From assembly GCA_916613615.1 (NCBI GenBank), contig OU744720.1, forward strand, positions 72,505,338-72,569,337: a DNA stretch of 64,000 nt, written 5' to 3'. Positions 48,500 through 61,197 of the stretch are shown here, one piece after another. The notes beneath the pieces are model-generated. The model searched no databases, was not told the origin of the DNA, and saw only the letters and a program-made list of their open reading frames with translations. This DNA is from Steromphala cineraria (lineage: Eukaryota > Mollusca > Gastropoda > Trochida > Trochidae). The first letter of the stretch is position 1. Each line of letters opens with the position of its first letter. The translations under genes and the position numbers were made by a program.

Positions 48500-48539
48500 A
48501 ATAAATAGATTCTAAGTGTCCTTCAGGAGAGACAATAAA
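48500..48539 (+). terminator. Candidate EFHC1 polyadenylation signals
   Basis: AATAAA occurs at 48500-48505 and 48534-48539, with another at 48603-48608, about 0.7-0.8 kb after the stop codon. This is before the first transposon (48712). Which one is used is not known. Confidence 0.45.
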
Positions 48540-48711
48540 ATGGAGCTTAAAATTTAATCATTCTAAGAATTCATCTGTGATATACATATAGCAGTTTGCT
48601 GAAATAAAACAATCACATTTATGTCTGACTTGTTATCATTCGATTCATTTGATTCAAAATATGCTTATTTTATTTCATATTGAATCTTATCTATGTCCAG
48701 TTCTTCCTGCA

Positions 48712-49013
48712 TTAAGCAGGAGCAGTAGAACGCTGTTAGGGGGAATCTAATGATAATACAATGTATAAGGCATATGAAAATAAATGTTTCGAATTTAAAG
48801 ACAATGTATTAAACTAAATGGAGCAGTTATAAATCAAATATATAATGTAAATTTCAACCATGCGATTCCTTTTTCTTACACAAAATGAATTGAAGGTGTT
48901 CACACAAAAATGCCTGCCAATGGACTTTATGTGAATCTTTATATAATTTGTTGTCTGTTTATGGATGATTGCTTTGTTTAGTGCGATTTTTGACAATATC
49001 AAAATAATACATA
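48712..49013. mobile_element. TTAA element, truncated copy
   Basis: TTAA at 48712-48715 is followed by a decayed end (GCAGGAGCAGTAGAACG). The body aligns with 49864-50219 in the same orientation (CCATGCGATTCCTTTTTCTT, AAGGTGTTCACACAAAAATG). The right end is missing and the sequence runs directly into the palindromic CRE element. Confidence 0.7.
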
Positions 49014-49430
49014 GAGGATATCTGTCTTTTCTTGACTAATACCATGTTTATCTCATCGAGTGAGGTAGAAAGGTTATATTTTCACGAGTGGCGCAGCCAC
49101 GAGTGAAAATATATAACTGTTCTACCTCACGAGATGAGATAAACATGGTATTTGTCAAGAATTGACGGATATTCTATTTATTATATGGTTTTACCATTGT
49201 AATTACGTTCTAAAAGGGTCAATTTCACGCCGAGCGGCCGCTAGGAACAGCCCGTCACCACAGTAACACTGTGACGTCATAAGCCAATTCGCCGCGTGAG
49301 ACCATTGTTTTATGACGTCAAATTATATCAGTCACCGTTCGCAGTGAAAATATAAGTTATTTTCACTGTAGCTTGATAGACAGTTTATTTCACTGATAAA
49401 TCCCATTATTTCACTGCTCGCCATATAATA
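49012..49430. mobile_element. Palindromic element with CRE sites, copy B (inverted)
   Basis: Inverted relative to 20420-20830. The palindrome (about 49022-49170) is CTTGACTAATACCATGTT ... AACATGGTATTTGTCAAG, meeting at GTGGCGCAGCCAC. TGACGTCA is intact at 49272-49279 and 49313-49320. The position midway between them holds a decayed version (CCGCGTGA). GAGCGGCCGC and AGCCCGTCACC are shared with copy A. Confidence 0.8.
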
Positions 49431-49859
49431 AACTCAATTATCAGTGAAAATTTTAAAATATAAAATTTTCACAAAATGGCAACTTCTCTTTTAAACTTTC
49501 ATGCAAATTTGATCAAATTAAAATAAAAACCTTCAAAAAACGGAATTGTTCACCTTTTTACTGAAAGCAAATGCTGCTAAAATGGAATGGGAGGCAACTG
49601 CTCACGCCGACGACAAAAGCCGAAACGAAACACAAATCGCCACAGAGCCTGGTTTTTTTTCAGAATAAGATATTTACAATGATATTGTTTAGACCAGTAG
49701 TAAACTATTTCAGAATATTACCCATAGTATTACTCTCTCCATAACCTGAATATGTTACCTCAGTACCACAAAACAGAAAAATACTCGCTAAAATAATTCA
49801 TTTAACGTAATTTGTTTATGCTTCAACATAATGCTTTTGAGGGAGATATAGGCTACTCT

Positions 49860-50223
49860 TTAAAGGGGCAGTAGCACGTTTTTAGGGAGAATATAAGGTG
49901 ATGTCATGAAAATGAAAATAAATGGTTCCAGTTGAAAGACAATGTATTTAAACTAAATGAAGCAGTTATAATTTGAATATATAACTTAAGTTCAACCATG
50001 CGCTTCCTTTTTCTTACAAAAATGAATTAAAGGTGTTCACACAAAAATGGCCGCAAATGGATTTTATGTGAATTCTCATATTTTGTCCTCTGACTATGGG
50101 TGATCGGATATGGGTAATGAAATTGTTGACACTGTCAATATAATACATTTAGCATTTACTTTCAATTATAAGTGAAATATTTAAAATTTATAATTATCAA
50201 AAAACGTGCTACTGCCCCTTTAA
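49860..50223. mobile_element. TTAA element (piggyBac-like MITE), 356-bp copy
   Basis: The element 49864-50219 lies between TTAA (49860-49863) and TTAA (50220-50223). Its ends AGGGGCAGTAGCACGTTTTT and AAAAAACGTGCTACTGCCCCT mirror each other. It is inverted relative to the long copy at 21381. It is non-coding. Confidence 0.88.
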
Positions 50224-50396
50224 CCCAGCAGAGCATGATCATGGAATGCACGAGCTTTTAGTAAAACACTGGAATCTTCAGTTACATTTTATCTTCATAT
50301 ATACCTATTAAAATGCACCATGGCGTGTTTGTATTTTTATTGTTTTGAAGAATGTATCAGCTTTGTCTATTTATACGTAAACTTAAAGTGTCCTAT

Positions 50397-50505
50397 TTTT
50401 ACTTACAAGGGAAAATAAACCATGAGAATCGCGAAACCTTTAGACACCTCGGTGTCTCGAGGATGGCCCTCCTCATAGTGCTCACGATTTTTTGTAAGTA
50501 AATCC
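50397..50505. mobile_element. Small inverted-repeat element
   Basis: TTTTACTTACAA at the left and TTGTAAGTAAA at the right are mirror images about 110 bp apart. Inside is a palindrome AGACACCTCGGTGTCT. No target duplication or coding sequence was identified. Confidence 0.4.
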
Positions 50506-51479
50506 GTAAATTATTTCACATCGGTAACAAAACATAAGTTTGCTAATAACTTGAAACATAAGTTTGCTAATAACTTGATAACTTATAACTTTAGTAATAT
50601 GCATAAAATTATTTTTCTGAATATCCACTCCCGTGGGGTTTCAAATGATGGAGATACTATTTTGTCGATATGTTTTTAGATAACATTTTCATTATCTTTT
50701 TCCAACGCTGTTAGCGACATTTTCGCATTCCATGGTTAGCTGGAAGGGAATGCTATTATAACTAACGTCATCAGTAATAAGCTTCATCTGTAATGCATGT
50801 TGCTTGACATTTTATCCAAGAAAATGTACTGAAATTTATTAATCCAAAAATATAATCACATCCTCCCACATGATTGTCACGATTCTGGCGATTTTTTACA
50901 TCCCATGTTTACTTCTAAGTAATCGATAATTATGTTTTTGCTCCACAATATAATCAAATTATCTAATCGTGTGAAAATAACTCATTACAACATTGCTAGC
51001 GTATAAACGAGACACATTCTTTTGAAAATCATAATGCCTTTGTTATGTACGTGACAATACAATATATATACATTGTTGACAAATGGATTGTCGAATACTT
51101 TCAGGTCTCGAAATATACAGTTCCAAAGAATAAAAGTTTAAACATATTAACTCTATGGGAATCGAAGATATTATTTCGATATATGTATCCATTCCACTGA
51201 GACCTATAGTGTAGGGAATTCCACATCTCCGTGCAGTAAATATTTTGAATTTTTTATTCCTTGGAGCAAGGCCGATTTTAATCAGACTGCGAAATATAGA
51301 GAGCCCTGTCCGTTTCATATCTTATATCAATTTGATCTTTTAAAAATGTTTGATCTACGTCGCGTTTTTTTATCTTAAGTACTTAGAAATATGATTTAGT
51401 GGTGTCTCCCATTTCAAACTTTGTTACTTTTCCATCTTGGCTCTTTGCCCCTGCGATGTTGATGATTTTATCAAGGTTT

Positions 51480-51865
51480 GATCTAAATTACCATATAGAT
51501 CAATATTATGAAAGAGAATGAATGAATCATTGTTTCCTCCAGTCATTGTGAAAGTTCACACTGATTGTATATATAAATATCCGGTTGATACATGTTTGAC
51601 TACATGAAATTCCGTATTCTGCCTATGACCATCTGCGTATATTATATATTCCTCGTCATTATTACACTCATCCCTCAATGTATAAATTTAATAATTTGAT
51701 GTCTGTCGACAACATACATGTATTACGAAATTTGGCTATGTATGTTTACCATGCAAATATGCTACGAAGAAGCTTCTTGGTTGCTGTATAATAATTACAT
51801 TGTATTATGGGCCGATGGCCTACATACACCTGAATAAAGAATTGAATAAAGATACACAAAGCCGC
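51480..51865 (+). repeat. Possible LINE 3' end
   Basis: The segment ends TACACCTGAATAAAGAATTGAATAAAGA, an A-rich tail with repeated GAATAAAG as seen at the 3' ends of non-LTR retrotransposons. No reverse transcriptase reading frame is visible upstream, so this is tentative. Confidence 0.3.
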
Positions 51866-51916
51866 AGAGCAATCTGGACAAAACGTCTACACTGGGCTCA
51901 CTTTGCCCAATAGGTG

Positions 51917-52074
51917 GGGCAAAATCATTCTCGATAATCCAGAGTTAACGTTCCGATAATATCTCCACTAACCTCTGGAACCAAATAGGGCTAAATGCGA
52001 TTCATATTGGTTCCAGAGGTTAGTGGAGATTTTATCGGAACGTAAACTCTGGATTATCGAGAATGGGGCAAAAT
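51917..52074. mobile_element. Hairpin MITE with 9-bp target duplication, member 1
   Basis: The element 51926-52065 consists almost wholly of two inverted arms of about 57 bp (CATTCTCGATAATCCAGAG ... CTCTGGATTATCGAGAATG) with a short spacer. GGGCAAAAT is duplicated on both sides (51917-51925 and 52066-52074). Long inverted arms with 9-bp duplications are typical of Mutator-like (MULE) elements. Confidence 0.85.
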
Positions 52075-52902
52075 GGGCCACAATTTTCGTATTTACAGCT
52101 TCGAAAAATTAAAACTTTGAGTTCTTCTTTAAAAAAATGAATGAGGTAAATGAAAGATACATTGTTTAATATTTTGATCAAGTATAGACAAAACGCGACA
52201 CAAGTACCACACCTCCCCTTAACTTCATTAACTACATCATCAGCAATGTTTAGGGTGTAATCATATTTATCACCAGCAGGAACTTTATAAATACCGAACA
52301 TTTCCAAGCCATTTCTGCCAACCCCACCCTTTATATATTGATGCAAAATTAACAACTTTGATAATATATAGTAATTGAAGCCCCCCTAAATGCTCTCTAA
52401 TTTGAAAGGCTTGCACATTTTGCACTCTCGACCCCCATAGGCATACCATCCAGTGACATCGGGTGGAGTTCGTTGTCGGAGTTAAATATGTTAAAGACTA
52501 TATGGCCGTTCTTGAAATGACCATTTAAAAGGGGGCGGTTCATTAAAATTAAAATATCAAGGCTTACAGTCATGTTTCGTGATCGAAAACCGGACAATGT
52601 CCCAAGGTTTGCGTGCTTAGTTTATTCAGATGTCGTAACACACAGGAAAACAGATAGCAGTTGGTGCAATCTAAATAAATTTAGATCAACAGATTTTATA
52701 TTTTGTCAAACTGTTGACAACAGTATGCCCTACACGCACACGTAGAAATATGGACGTTAACTTCGACTTCTGAATATCAATTTGGCCGTTGCTTGGTTTT
52801 CATTCACAAGAATAACTTTTCTTCCAATTAGCATTCCAGGATGATTTTTATCAAACCCAACACTTTCTGTAAAGAGAAAAAAGACTCGCTGTCGTTTTTA
52901 AG

Positions 52903-53335
52903 GATGGGTATCGTTCCTCATTTCCGAATTGCAATATATTACGATACAGAAAAGCGTATTGCAATACATATTGCAATATATTGGTGCTTTTCAAATTCAG
53001 GAATTTCCATGCTATCTTATCTTAATGAATCTTATGAATATGAGCTTTAAGAACCATCATCGTTGCTCGGCTATGAGCCGTTTCTGAAAGGGATATTTTT
53101 CAATCACTTTGCATGACTTGTATACGTGTCGTAGCTATTTCCACAACACAACTTCACACTTTGTTAAAAATTTCCGTAAAATCATGTTTACTTGGTTGTT
53201 CTGTCAATTTTAGATGGAAATAACTCATTTTAAAACTGTCGATATATTGGATATTTTCTGAAGTGTATAACGATTCGTATCATGTTGTTCCTGTATTGCA
53301 ATATATCGATATATCGATAATACCGCGCATCCCTA
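52903..53335. mobile_element. AT-rich element with ATTGCAATAT repeats
   Basis: The left end AAGGATGGGTATCG loosely mirrors the right end CGATAATACCGCGCATCCCT. Inside, ATTGCAATATAT and CGATATATCGATA motifs recur. Likely a decayed MITE. The rest of 52075-53915 holds nothing else I can support. Confidence 0.45.
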
Positions 53336-53915
53336 GTCGCTATAGAGTATAATATCTCCAATCCAATCAATACCAATGGATTTCATTATTCACCGTATAG
53401 AGGCCTACATATGTATTTTGATGATGATCAAATTCCAAAACTTGCATGAACTAATGTCATGTTGAAAACAAATCCAGGAAAACTATATCGATTAAACTAA
53501 ACATTTTAAAGCTCAATCTTGAGTCCCAAAAAAACGACTTTACACACAAAAAACCACAGTTGCGCCGTTTGAACTGGTCGACACTTGCGGGAACAATATG
53601 TTTTGTTCATCAACAAACCTAAAAAGTAGGATTCAACATTTCAAAAATACATGTTCCATATAGACGAAGTACGTGTCCTGTCATCCCGACGTCATGATAA
53701 GCAACAGCCTGTAGAATCTACTGACTTTGATTTCCTTTTCCCTATAAGTTTGGTCAGCAATTTAAAGTGCTACGAAAGAACCTGCGAGCCTGACAACAGA
53801 TCGTGTTTTACAATTGTCATCACTTAGAAGTAGTATATATTTGTCATTAATGAAATCAACAGATTTCAGACGTCTCTTGACATGTACAAATAAAATCTTG
53901 AATGTTTATTTCATT

Positions 53916-56900
53916 TTATTGAACATCCTTCTCTTTGACCTCTACAGTTTTGGGGAACATTTTACCATTTGGATAGAAGTCGCCGAGTTTCAAGGTTCCA
54001 AGGATATGTTTCATTGGATCCTTAACCTTCGGCTTACCTTCCGGTCGCCTGAGACCGATTTTCGGAACAGCCTCGCTCTTGTTCACTGCGGCATCTCCTT
54101 CCGCTTCCGACAAGCTGGCTGGATTCCTCCAAAAGGGAAAGTAAGAGAAGTAGTGTGAGTGCGAATTGCTTTGGATATTCCAGGGGTCACTCTTCACCTT
54201 GTACGTCTTAGATGTTGACAGAGCAAGACTATAGGCGTTTCTGTGGATATCAGGGTCAAACGATGGCAAAGATGGATTGACTCCGGGGACAACACGACAA
54301 TATCTCTTTGATCTGACCATGGAACCTTCCTTCACAGGTCTGCGGGCGCTGAGTCGACTGGTTGATGAGCTAGTACTCTTCCTTCTTATGTTGTTCTTCT
54401 CTGGTTTAAGAAGTGAGGTCGACTCTGAAGATGTTTGGTTTCCTGACCGGGAATGAGCCGAACATAGACCAGATCTGTGAGACAGGAGGGTCAGGTCTGT
54501 TCTCACCTTCGTTGGGGATTTTCTCAAAGAGTGGGAGGATCTGGTTTTCTCCCTGTACAATCCTTTAATAGGCTTACCACAGTCCGGACAGAGTCCCGTC
54601 TGAGACCGGCACCATCTCTCATGGCCCCCTTTAGTAAAACATTCTCTGCATTCATTCTGTGTTATATCACCAGGTACACACTCGCACCATATAGCGATCT
54701 GCAAGGAGACATTGGTCCTACTCCTCCGGCCCGTGGTCAAGGACGTACTGTCTTTATCAATAAGATGACCTCCTGAACTTGACCCCATTCTGGAATCTTT
54801 GCCACCAGGTGACTTATATGATTGTCTTGAACCATTACTCTCACGACTACCACCTTGCTTGACTCTCTCATCAACCTTTTCCTTACTGGGTTCATCAGAT
54901 ACTTCGTCACCTTGATACAGATCTTCATGAACTGTAACTTCCTCATCCTCCTCCTCTTCTACTTCCTCCCACGGGCCAAGTCCCGTCAGATCTGTGAATA
55001 TCGTAGTTGGCTTGGGCTTACCATTCTTCACAGAGTCTCTAATCAGAGCTGACCGTTTCCCTTCAGAATCATCAGAAAACATGAAATATTCTTCCACTCC
55101 CGAGGACCCAGAATCCTCTTCGAAATTTTCAGTTTCCGGGACGACGTGTCCATCAATGGCCGGAAGTACAAGCTCCTCAGGTCTGCTGGCGTTCGAGGAC
55201 ATCGTGATGGTCCTCTCTGATAGGTACGGTAAGATTTCCCCGGAGTCTTGTCGTACGGTCCTCTCTGTCGAAATGATGACTTTATTGGACTCCCTGAAGG
55301 TGAGGTATCTGTCGATAAGGTTCTCTGAGGTATCGTCGTCCAGCTTCTCAGATTCAGCGTAGGTAAAGGCATGGCGGTGTCTGGAACCATCCGCCATCTT
55401 CTCCCGACAGATTCTGCAACGCTTTTGAGGTCGGCTCTGGAATAAGAGAACGTTTACCTTAGATAAGCGTTATGCTCTGTGTAGTGGTAGAATATTTGAT
55501 ACATTTTAAAATTCCAACGGTTTGAAAAGACTACATTATGTATCCATATTTTTTTCAAAATTATAATTATATCATTTCAGACTAAACTTATGTTTAATAT
55601 TTCATACATTTAAAATCAAAAAGTTAATTCAAAAGAAAAGGAACTTCTTTTTAATTAACAAATCACAACGACTATAACAGTCTTATCGAGTAATTTGTAG
55701 CATAATTAATACTAATGCCAATCTGGATCATCTTCATATTGGACATAGCAACTAAATACTGCCAGTGCCCAGTGGACAATCAGACTTTGTTATAATGAGG
55801 TAACACGAGACAGACATGTAATATGTACATTGACGGATCGTGGGTGTTGGTTGGAAGGGGGCGTGCATATGATAAAAGTATTCAGCAACAATGAATGAAG
55901 GCCCCCGGAATTGAGTGCAGTAAACATTCTTATCATTATACAAATAAAGCATTCCAATAGTTTTATTCCAAAAGGTCGCTCCCCTCTGAAACGAAAATCC
56001 TGTATTCGCCCCTTATGAAACTTATCACTGTTGTATTAAACTATAATGATGTCATGAGATTTTCCTCACGGGTGAATTAATGCAAGAACAAAGAGTAAAG
56101 GACCAAATTGACAGTGACAAAATAAGTGGCATACATCTGACAAATGTGCGTGCATGACGACTGCTTACTTATTTTTTTCTCAAATAAATATGTCTTTTAC
56201 GTTTTTAGTAATCTGACTCTAAATCTGTTTCTAAAGTAAAAATTAATTTTAACATTTGCAATAAAAGACGGAATAACGGAATTTTCAAGAGGTATCAAAA
56301 CATGCGCACGTAATTCCATCACAGAATAAAAATAAAAATGTCTATATTCCAATGTAAGCTGTACCGCAAGTTGCAGTGCGTTATCATCAACAAAGAATCG
56401 ATAAGATATCTTGATTAAATGTCAAGACAGAAAATTGATTTAAATACTTATTTAAAAACTAAGTGTGACTTAAGTCAACAATTAACATTTCTTAAATCAA
56501 ATGTAAAATTCAAAATTACCCTCTCTAAAAAAATTACCCTCCAAAATGCATCCCCGAGTATAAGAATAGATGAACTAATTGTTTTCAATTTTGCTAGTAA
56601 ATGATGACGATTGATTCATAAAGAATTAGTTACATTTGCTTCAAAACCTATAAGTTAAAACATTTTAAATTTCGCAGGAAAACAATCTGGTTGTATTTGA
56701 AATGTTACTTAACAACGCCGGAAAAGCATCGACAGGTATAATTGAGTTAACTAAGACGGCCGCGTCTTGAATTGATTTGATGAGAATGGATATTGCAGTT
56801 TCAAATGATATCCGGTTAATTTCCTGTCATGAATTTTACTAATTAACTCATCAATTTTTAATAAGATTGGATAAGAAGAAAATAATGAGGATGACCTATT

Positions 56901-58140
56901 CACTGTATATCATATTGACTTTTTAGAACATTTCACTTCAAGTGTTGAAGAAGTGAAGTGAAAATAAGATTAACGTTTGACAAAAAATACGAAATGAAGT
57001 ACCAAATGTAAATGCCAAAGAAAACCAGAGGATTGAGAGAAGTGACTATTAGGACTCAGTTGGCGAACAAATTCGAAGATAACCAAGCGAAGAGTAAATC
57101 ATAAAGGTATTGTTTGAGATTATGGTTAAACCATAATAGTTAATACGATTAAGATTAAAACTTATCAATTTCAATGAAAGATCTTAAAGCGATAGAAACT
57201 TGTTTACAAAAAAACATTTGCATTTTTAAATTTCATACATTAATAAACAACATGGAATATTAAAGCGACCAAAGTGAAAAACGTATTTAAAAATGACGAG
57301 TATATAAATGTCTGATTTATGTAAGTAGATGAGAAAGTTTAACTCAACAAAGAACAAAATATTGAAATAAAGCGCAGATTTCCAGAATTCAGCTGATAAC
57401 CTTATATTAAACTCATAATGTGAAAAAGAAGCAAATCAAATGGCAAACGTTATCAATAAGAGATTATGAGATTGAAACTTTAATGAAAATGTAAAATGAA
57501 AACAATATAACAAAGGAAATTAAAGAATTAAATTATCGTATCTACATTTAAACATTGAAAACAAATCAAGGAAGAAATAGAAACAAAAAACAACTTTAAA
57601 ACCTGTAGGACCGACTGATTGAAAAAATGTTAAGATGAAAATGATAGAACATTTTAACTAATCAATGTAAGTAAAATAGTAAAATATTTGATACATTAAA
57701 ATTGGACTGAATAATCTAAATGATAAAGAATTCAAATATATGAATAAAATCGATGAACCATTCTATACAATTGATATTATAAAAATACTTTCCACATCAG
57801 ATCATGAAAATAAAATTGACAAACGATCCTATAAAATGTATATTACATAAATACTATCCTCATGACAACTCAGACAAATGAATGAGAGAAGGAAGAAGGA
57901 TAAACTGACCACTACACCAAGTCCCCCACGCGGCGAGTGGACGCCCAGCAATGCTGCCACTCTTCGCTGTGTTCTACAGATGTCTAACAGATCCAGAGAA
58001 TGAGACAACGCTCCCAATCTGACAGCTTCCGGTTGCGGAGAGACACACGAGCGTGGTGTTTCCATGGAAACGGCAATCATTAGATCGGATAAGTCTGTTG
58101 GATGACAACGATGATCTAGTTTTCTATAAGTTGGCATCAT
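53916..58140 (-). CDS. Unfamiliar two-exon gene, Cys-rich protein of 583 residues
   Basis: Exon 1 is 58140-57910 (77 codons, donor GTCAGT). Exon 2 is 55436-53916 (acceptor TTATTCCAG, 506 codons). Both meet in phase 0. An in-frame TAA four codons before the ATG at 58138-58140, plus a second ATG directly after it, support this start. Exon 2 alone has an internal ATG at 55395, but the in-frame 13 codons before it contain CRICREK, a C-x2-C that would be lost. Visible parts: an acidic patch WEEVEEEEDEE near residue 235; a cysteine cluster at residues 328-363 with spacing C-x-C-x9-C-x2-C-x9-C-x6-C-x2-C, likely zinc-binding; Ser/Arg-rich low-complexity segments; and a C-terminal DPMKHILGTLKLGDFYPNGK. 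I recognise no family. A tandem paralogue ends at 63892. Confidence 0.8.
55437..57909. other. Intron of the unfamiliar gene
   Basis: AT-rich sequence of about 2.5 kb between the two exons. No repeat family or ORF that I can support. Confidence 0.6.
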
Positions 58141-59160
58141 TATGGTGGATTAAAACTGAAAATAAAACAATTGAATTATTGTTAACCCTTCATTAACAAA
58201 TCAAGCACTAAAACATATTGTTTACTGGTTTCATAGAGGTGAAAGGGATGATATAAGTGTGGTGTGGTAAGTGAACATGGTTATCTAAACATGCTGCTTG
58301 TAAAACCTTAACAATTATTGGGAGATATGATATGATTAGAAATTTCGTAAAAAGTCCCCATCAAAGCTACATACATCGTTTAAGATTCTGACTTGAATGT
58401 CCTGATTATGTTTTTGTAACCTCGCCCTTTGTTACTTCATCATCATATCATGTATGTATACTCCCCAACCTATTTTTCCATTAATTTGATACCTAAAAAG
58501 TAATCCACACCGAAACGTCGTTAACTGTATAATAAAGAGTTGTGCATTCATAATGATTTATCATATTTTTTATAATGTTATATATTTCCTTGCCAAAAAA
58601 AGGGAGAAATTTCTTTCCTTTAATTGAGAAAATCTCCAATCACTGGTTTTGGATAGGTATATGGCGTTGTTAAAAAGCAGGACATGCATCCAATGTAGCG
58701 GGAGAGAACTGGATATAGCTATGTACTTAATTAAATACAATGAACAAGTCTTGTTCATGTAAACCGTATTTTGTATGCCTTTATGTAACGAATGATGCTA
58801 AAAATAAACTGATTTACGAAACTACGAGTTGTTAATCATTCCTGGCTAACAAATCAATATGAAAATTGGTATATGCGTTAATTATACCATAGCAGGTCAG
58901 TCAGTATATTAGTTATAGCCAACGACTAGATAATATACAAGGATCACACTTTCATTGTTCTCGACACGAGAGCGAATATGATATTACCAATAGTACTAAT
59001 GGAACGGGGGTTGGTGGCCTTCTGACGTTGATAATAAGTGTAAAAGTCATTAAGGCCATAGAATTCGATGATAAAGCAGTTGCCTACTGTTCTTTATGCT
59101 ATTAGGTTTCGAAATATCCTTTCTCAACCTCGATACTACACCTATCGATTTGCCTATGGT
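58141..59160. other. Upstream region of the unfamiliar gene
   Basis: A CAG acceptor-like site lies just upstream of the start codon (TTTTCAGTTTTAATCC on the minus strand), so a non-coding first exon may lie here or further right. No promoter motif or gene is recognised. Confidence 0.4.
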
Positions 59161-59164
59161 TCCT

Positions 59165-60110
59165 TTAGGCGATCATACTCTTCAGATGGAATTCATCTGA
59201 ATGTTCCCTCAACCACGCCTTAGTTGCCGTCTTGAAGCCGGCATCATCGCTAAATCTAGTACCATGACGGTCCGACTTCATATTGCGTATAATAAAAAAT
59301 AACTATTTGGATCTGGACTGTCGGACAAATGTGTCAGTTGTTTGAAACCACATTGTGGAACTGCGGTCTGTGGTTGTCGACATTAATGCACGGGTGCGTT
59401 GTCATAAATAACCATGATTCTAATAGTCATCATACATCGTCTGCTTGTCTTGATTGCGGTTTCCAACTGTTTCAGTAATTCGGCATAGTAGGCTCCTGGG
59501 GTTGTAATTTGGTTTGTCCAGAGAACTGTCACGTCCGATTGGTTACATGGGATACAGGTTCCACACAGGAATTCATGTAATAGAAGAAATCACAAATGCA
59601 AAACGAGTTCAGATCTTGAATTCCGGCTGGCAAGATCGTAGCGACCAATTTCTAAACATTAAAAAGTGTCGTACTAAAAGACTACAAACATGTATATAGA
59701 GGTCTAGAAGCGAACGACTTGATTCAAATCGCTAGTGACGACCGTGTGCATTAAGTTTTATTGGTACTAATTTTATCGCAACCTTTGTCATCTTTAAGTG
59801 TTAATGGTCTTGAATAATTGTAATAACACTTCCATTGGAAATACCACTCTGTGAAGATACCTTGCCAGTCTTAAATTGACGATCAACTCTGGATCTTGGC
59901 AAGTGTACCAGCTCTGATAGCTACAGAGGACCTTCCTCGCCGTCACCGTCTGAGGGGCTGAGACACAGCCTTGACTCCGCTGTCCATTTTGCCAAAGTCG
60001 AATACAGAGGTGCTTCTGTACAGTATTTACACATTCGTCAATGGTCATGCGGTTATGAATTTCGGTTACATTCATTCCTGCTTTTGTGAGAAACTGCACG
60101 AATTTTGTCT
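59165..60110 (-). pseudogene. Decayed mariner-family transposase
   Basis: On the minus strand, pieces of a mariner transposase appear in the right order but in different frames. They are FLTKAGMNVTEIHNRM (N-terminal helix-turn-helix, about 60110-60030), GISNGSVITIIQDH (about 59850-59810), YYAELLKQLETAIKTSRR (about 59510-59440), YDNAPVH with the second catalytic Asp (about 59400), an SPD block (about 59320), and a C-terminal part containing GTRFSDDAGFKTATKAWL up to a stop at 59165. There are several frameshifts and stops. The first catalytic Asp region was not found. Not functional. No terminal inverted repeats were identified. Confidence 0.75.
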
Positions 60111-61197
60111 ATAGATAGTGTATCTGTATTTTTTTTTGAAATTATTGACTTCCCCCTTTCCTTATTTGTTAGCCGATCAATATGCAAAACTACGAAAGTC
60201 TACAAAGATCAATATCCTTGAAATGATTTTTAAAATGGTGTTTAACAAGTTTTTAAGTGCAATTACAAATTACAAATGTATAATTTGAATTAACAACTTA
60301 AATACTTGTTAATACACATTGAAAACTTATTTCTATTATTGAAATCAACGGCTTAAAGAACTTTTAATAACACAATATTTTAATCACATCCTTTCTAAAA
60401 TATGGTGCCATTTAATTCTATCCTTGTGGTCTTTCATACAAGCTGTGGATTATACGAGTTTGCCTCTAGCCTATCTATGCTTCACTAAAATAGAAACGCG
60501 CGTGTTTAATATAAAAGGTCTGAGCTTTACCCGATAAAATATTTTTGTTGTTTTTATGCCCTTATTGTACTAAATTTTGCTTTCCGATCGTTACACTAAT
60601 TGTTTTGAACATTAACCCTACAATGTTATTTTACAAAATACATTAAACTTTACAAACAAAGGATTAACGATGGGCGATTTCTTCAAGAAATGGTAGATTT
60701 ATCATCAATATAAGAAAAAGGACGGATATATCATCGTGTTACCATTAGTGAATAGATGTTTAAAAGATACCATTAATATTTTCAGATTATTAGATTGATT
60801 CAGAATTAAACATCTGTTTGTTGTATGTTGTTATTTTCTTTTAATCAAAAATTTTGACTTTGAAATGAATTAGTTATGTTTCACTTACTAAAAAGTATGG
60901 TCGACGTCTAATTGGCTTGGCTTTGCTAATACTAGATTTTTAAAAAGAATATTTTCACGTTTACAACTATTGTTTTTTCTTTTCTATGATCCATATATAT
61001 TGTTTATTTTTGATGGCCTTGCATTGTTAACTATATTAACAAACACACTTTTCTATGTTTGTGAAAAATATAAGTTTTACACTTACTTCATGCTAAGAAA
61101 ATTTAATCGCGATGCTTACCTAAAACATCCACTGAACATATGACTGTTTGCAGAATTTTGAATGACATAAAAGATTGTATGAATACTGTTAAGTTGC
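60111..61197. other. Intergenic, nothing recognised
   Basis: AT-rich sequence right of the mariner relic; no ORF with support. Confidence 0.5.

Noticed and set aside
54477..55362. Plus-strand ORFs of 65-122 residues
   Set aside because: Antisense shadows of the unfamiliar gene's second exon, which has correct splice phase and a paralogue.
58055..58072. GTTTCCATGGAAAC as an X-box for the unfamiliar gene
   Set aside because: Half-sites are GGAAAC rather than GGCAAC and the motif lies inside coding sequence.
59514..59699. Plus-strand ORF of 61 residues
   Set aside because: Antisense to the mariner relic.
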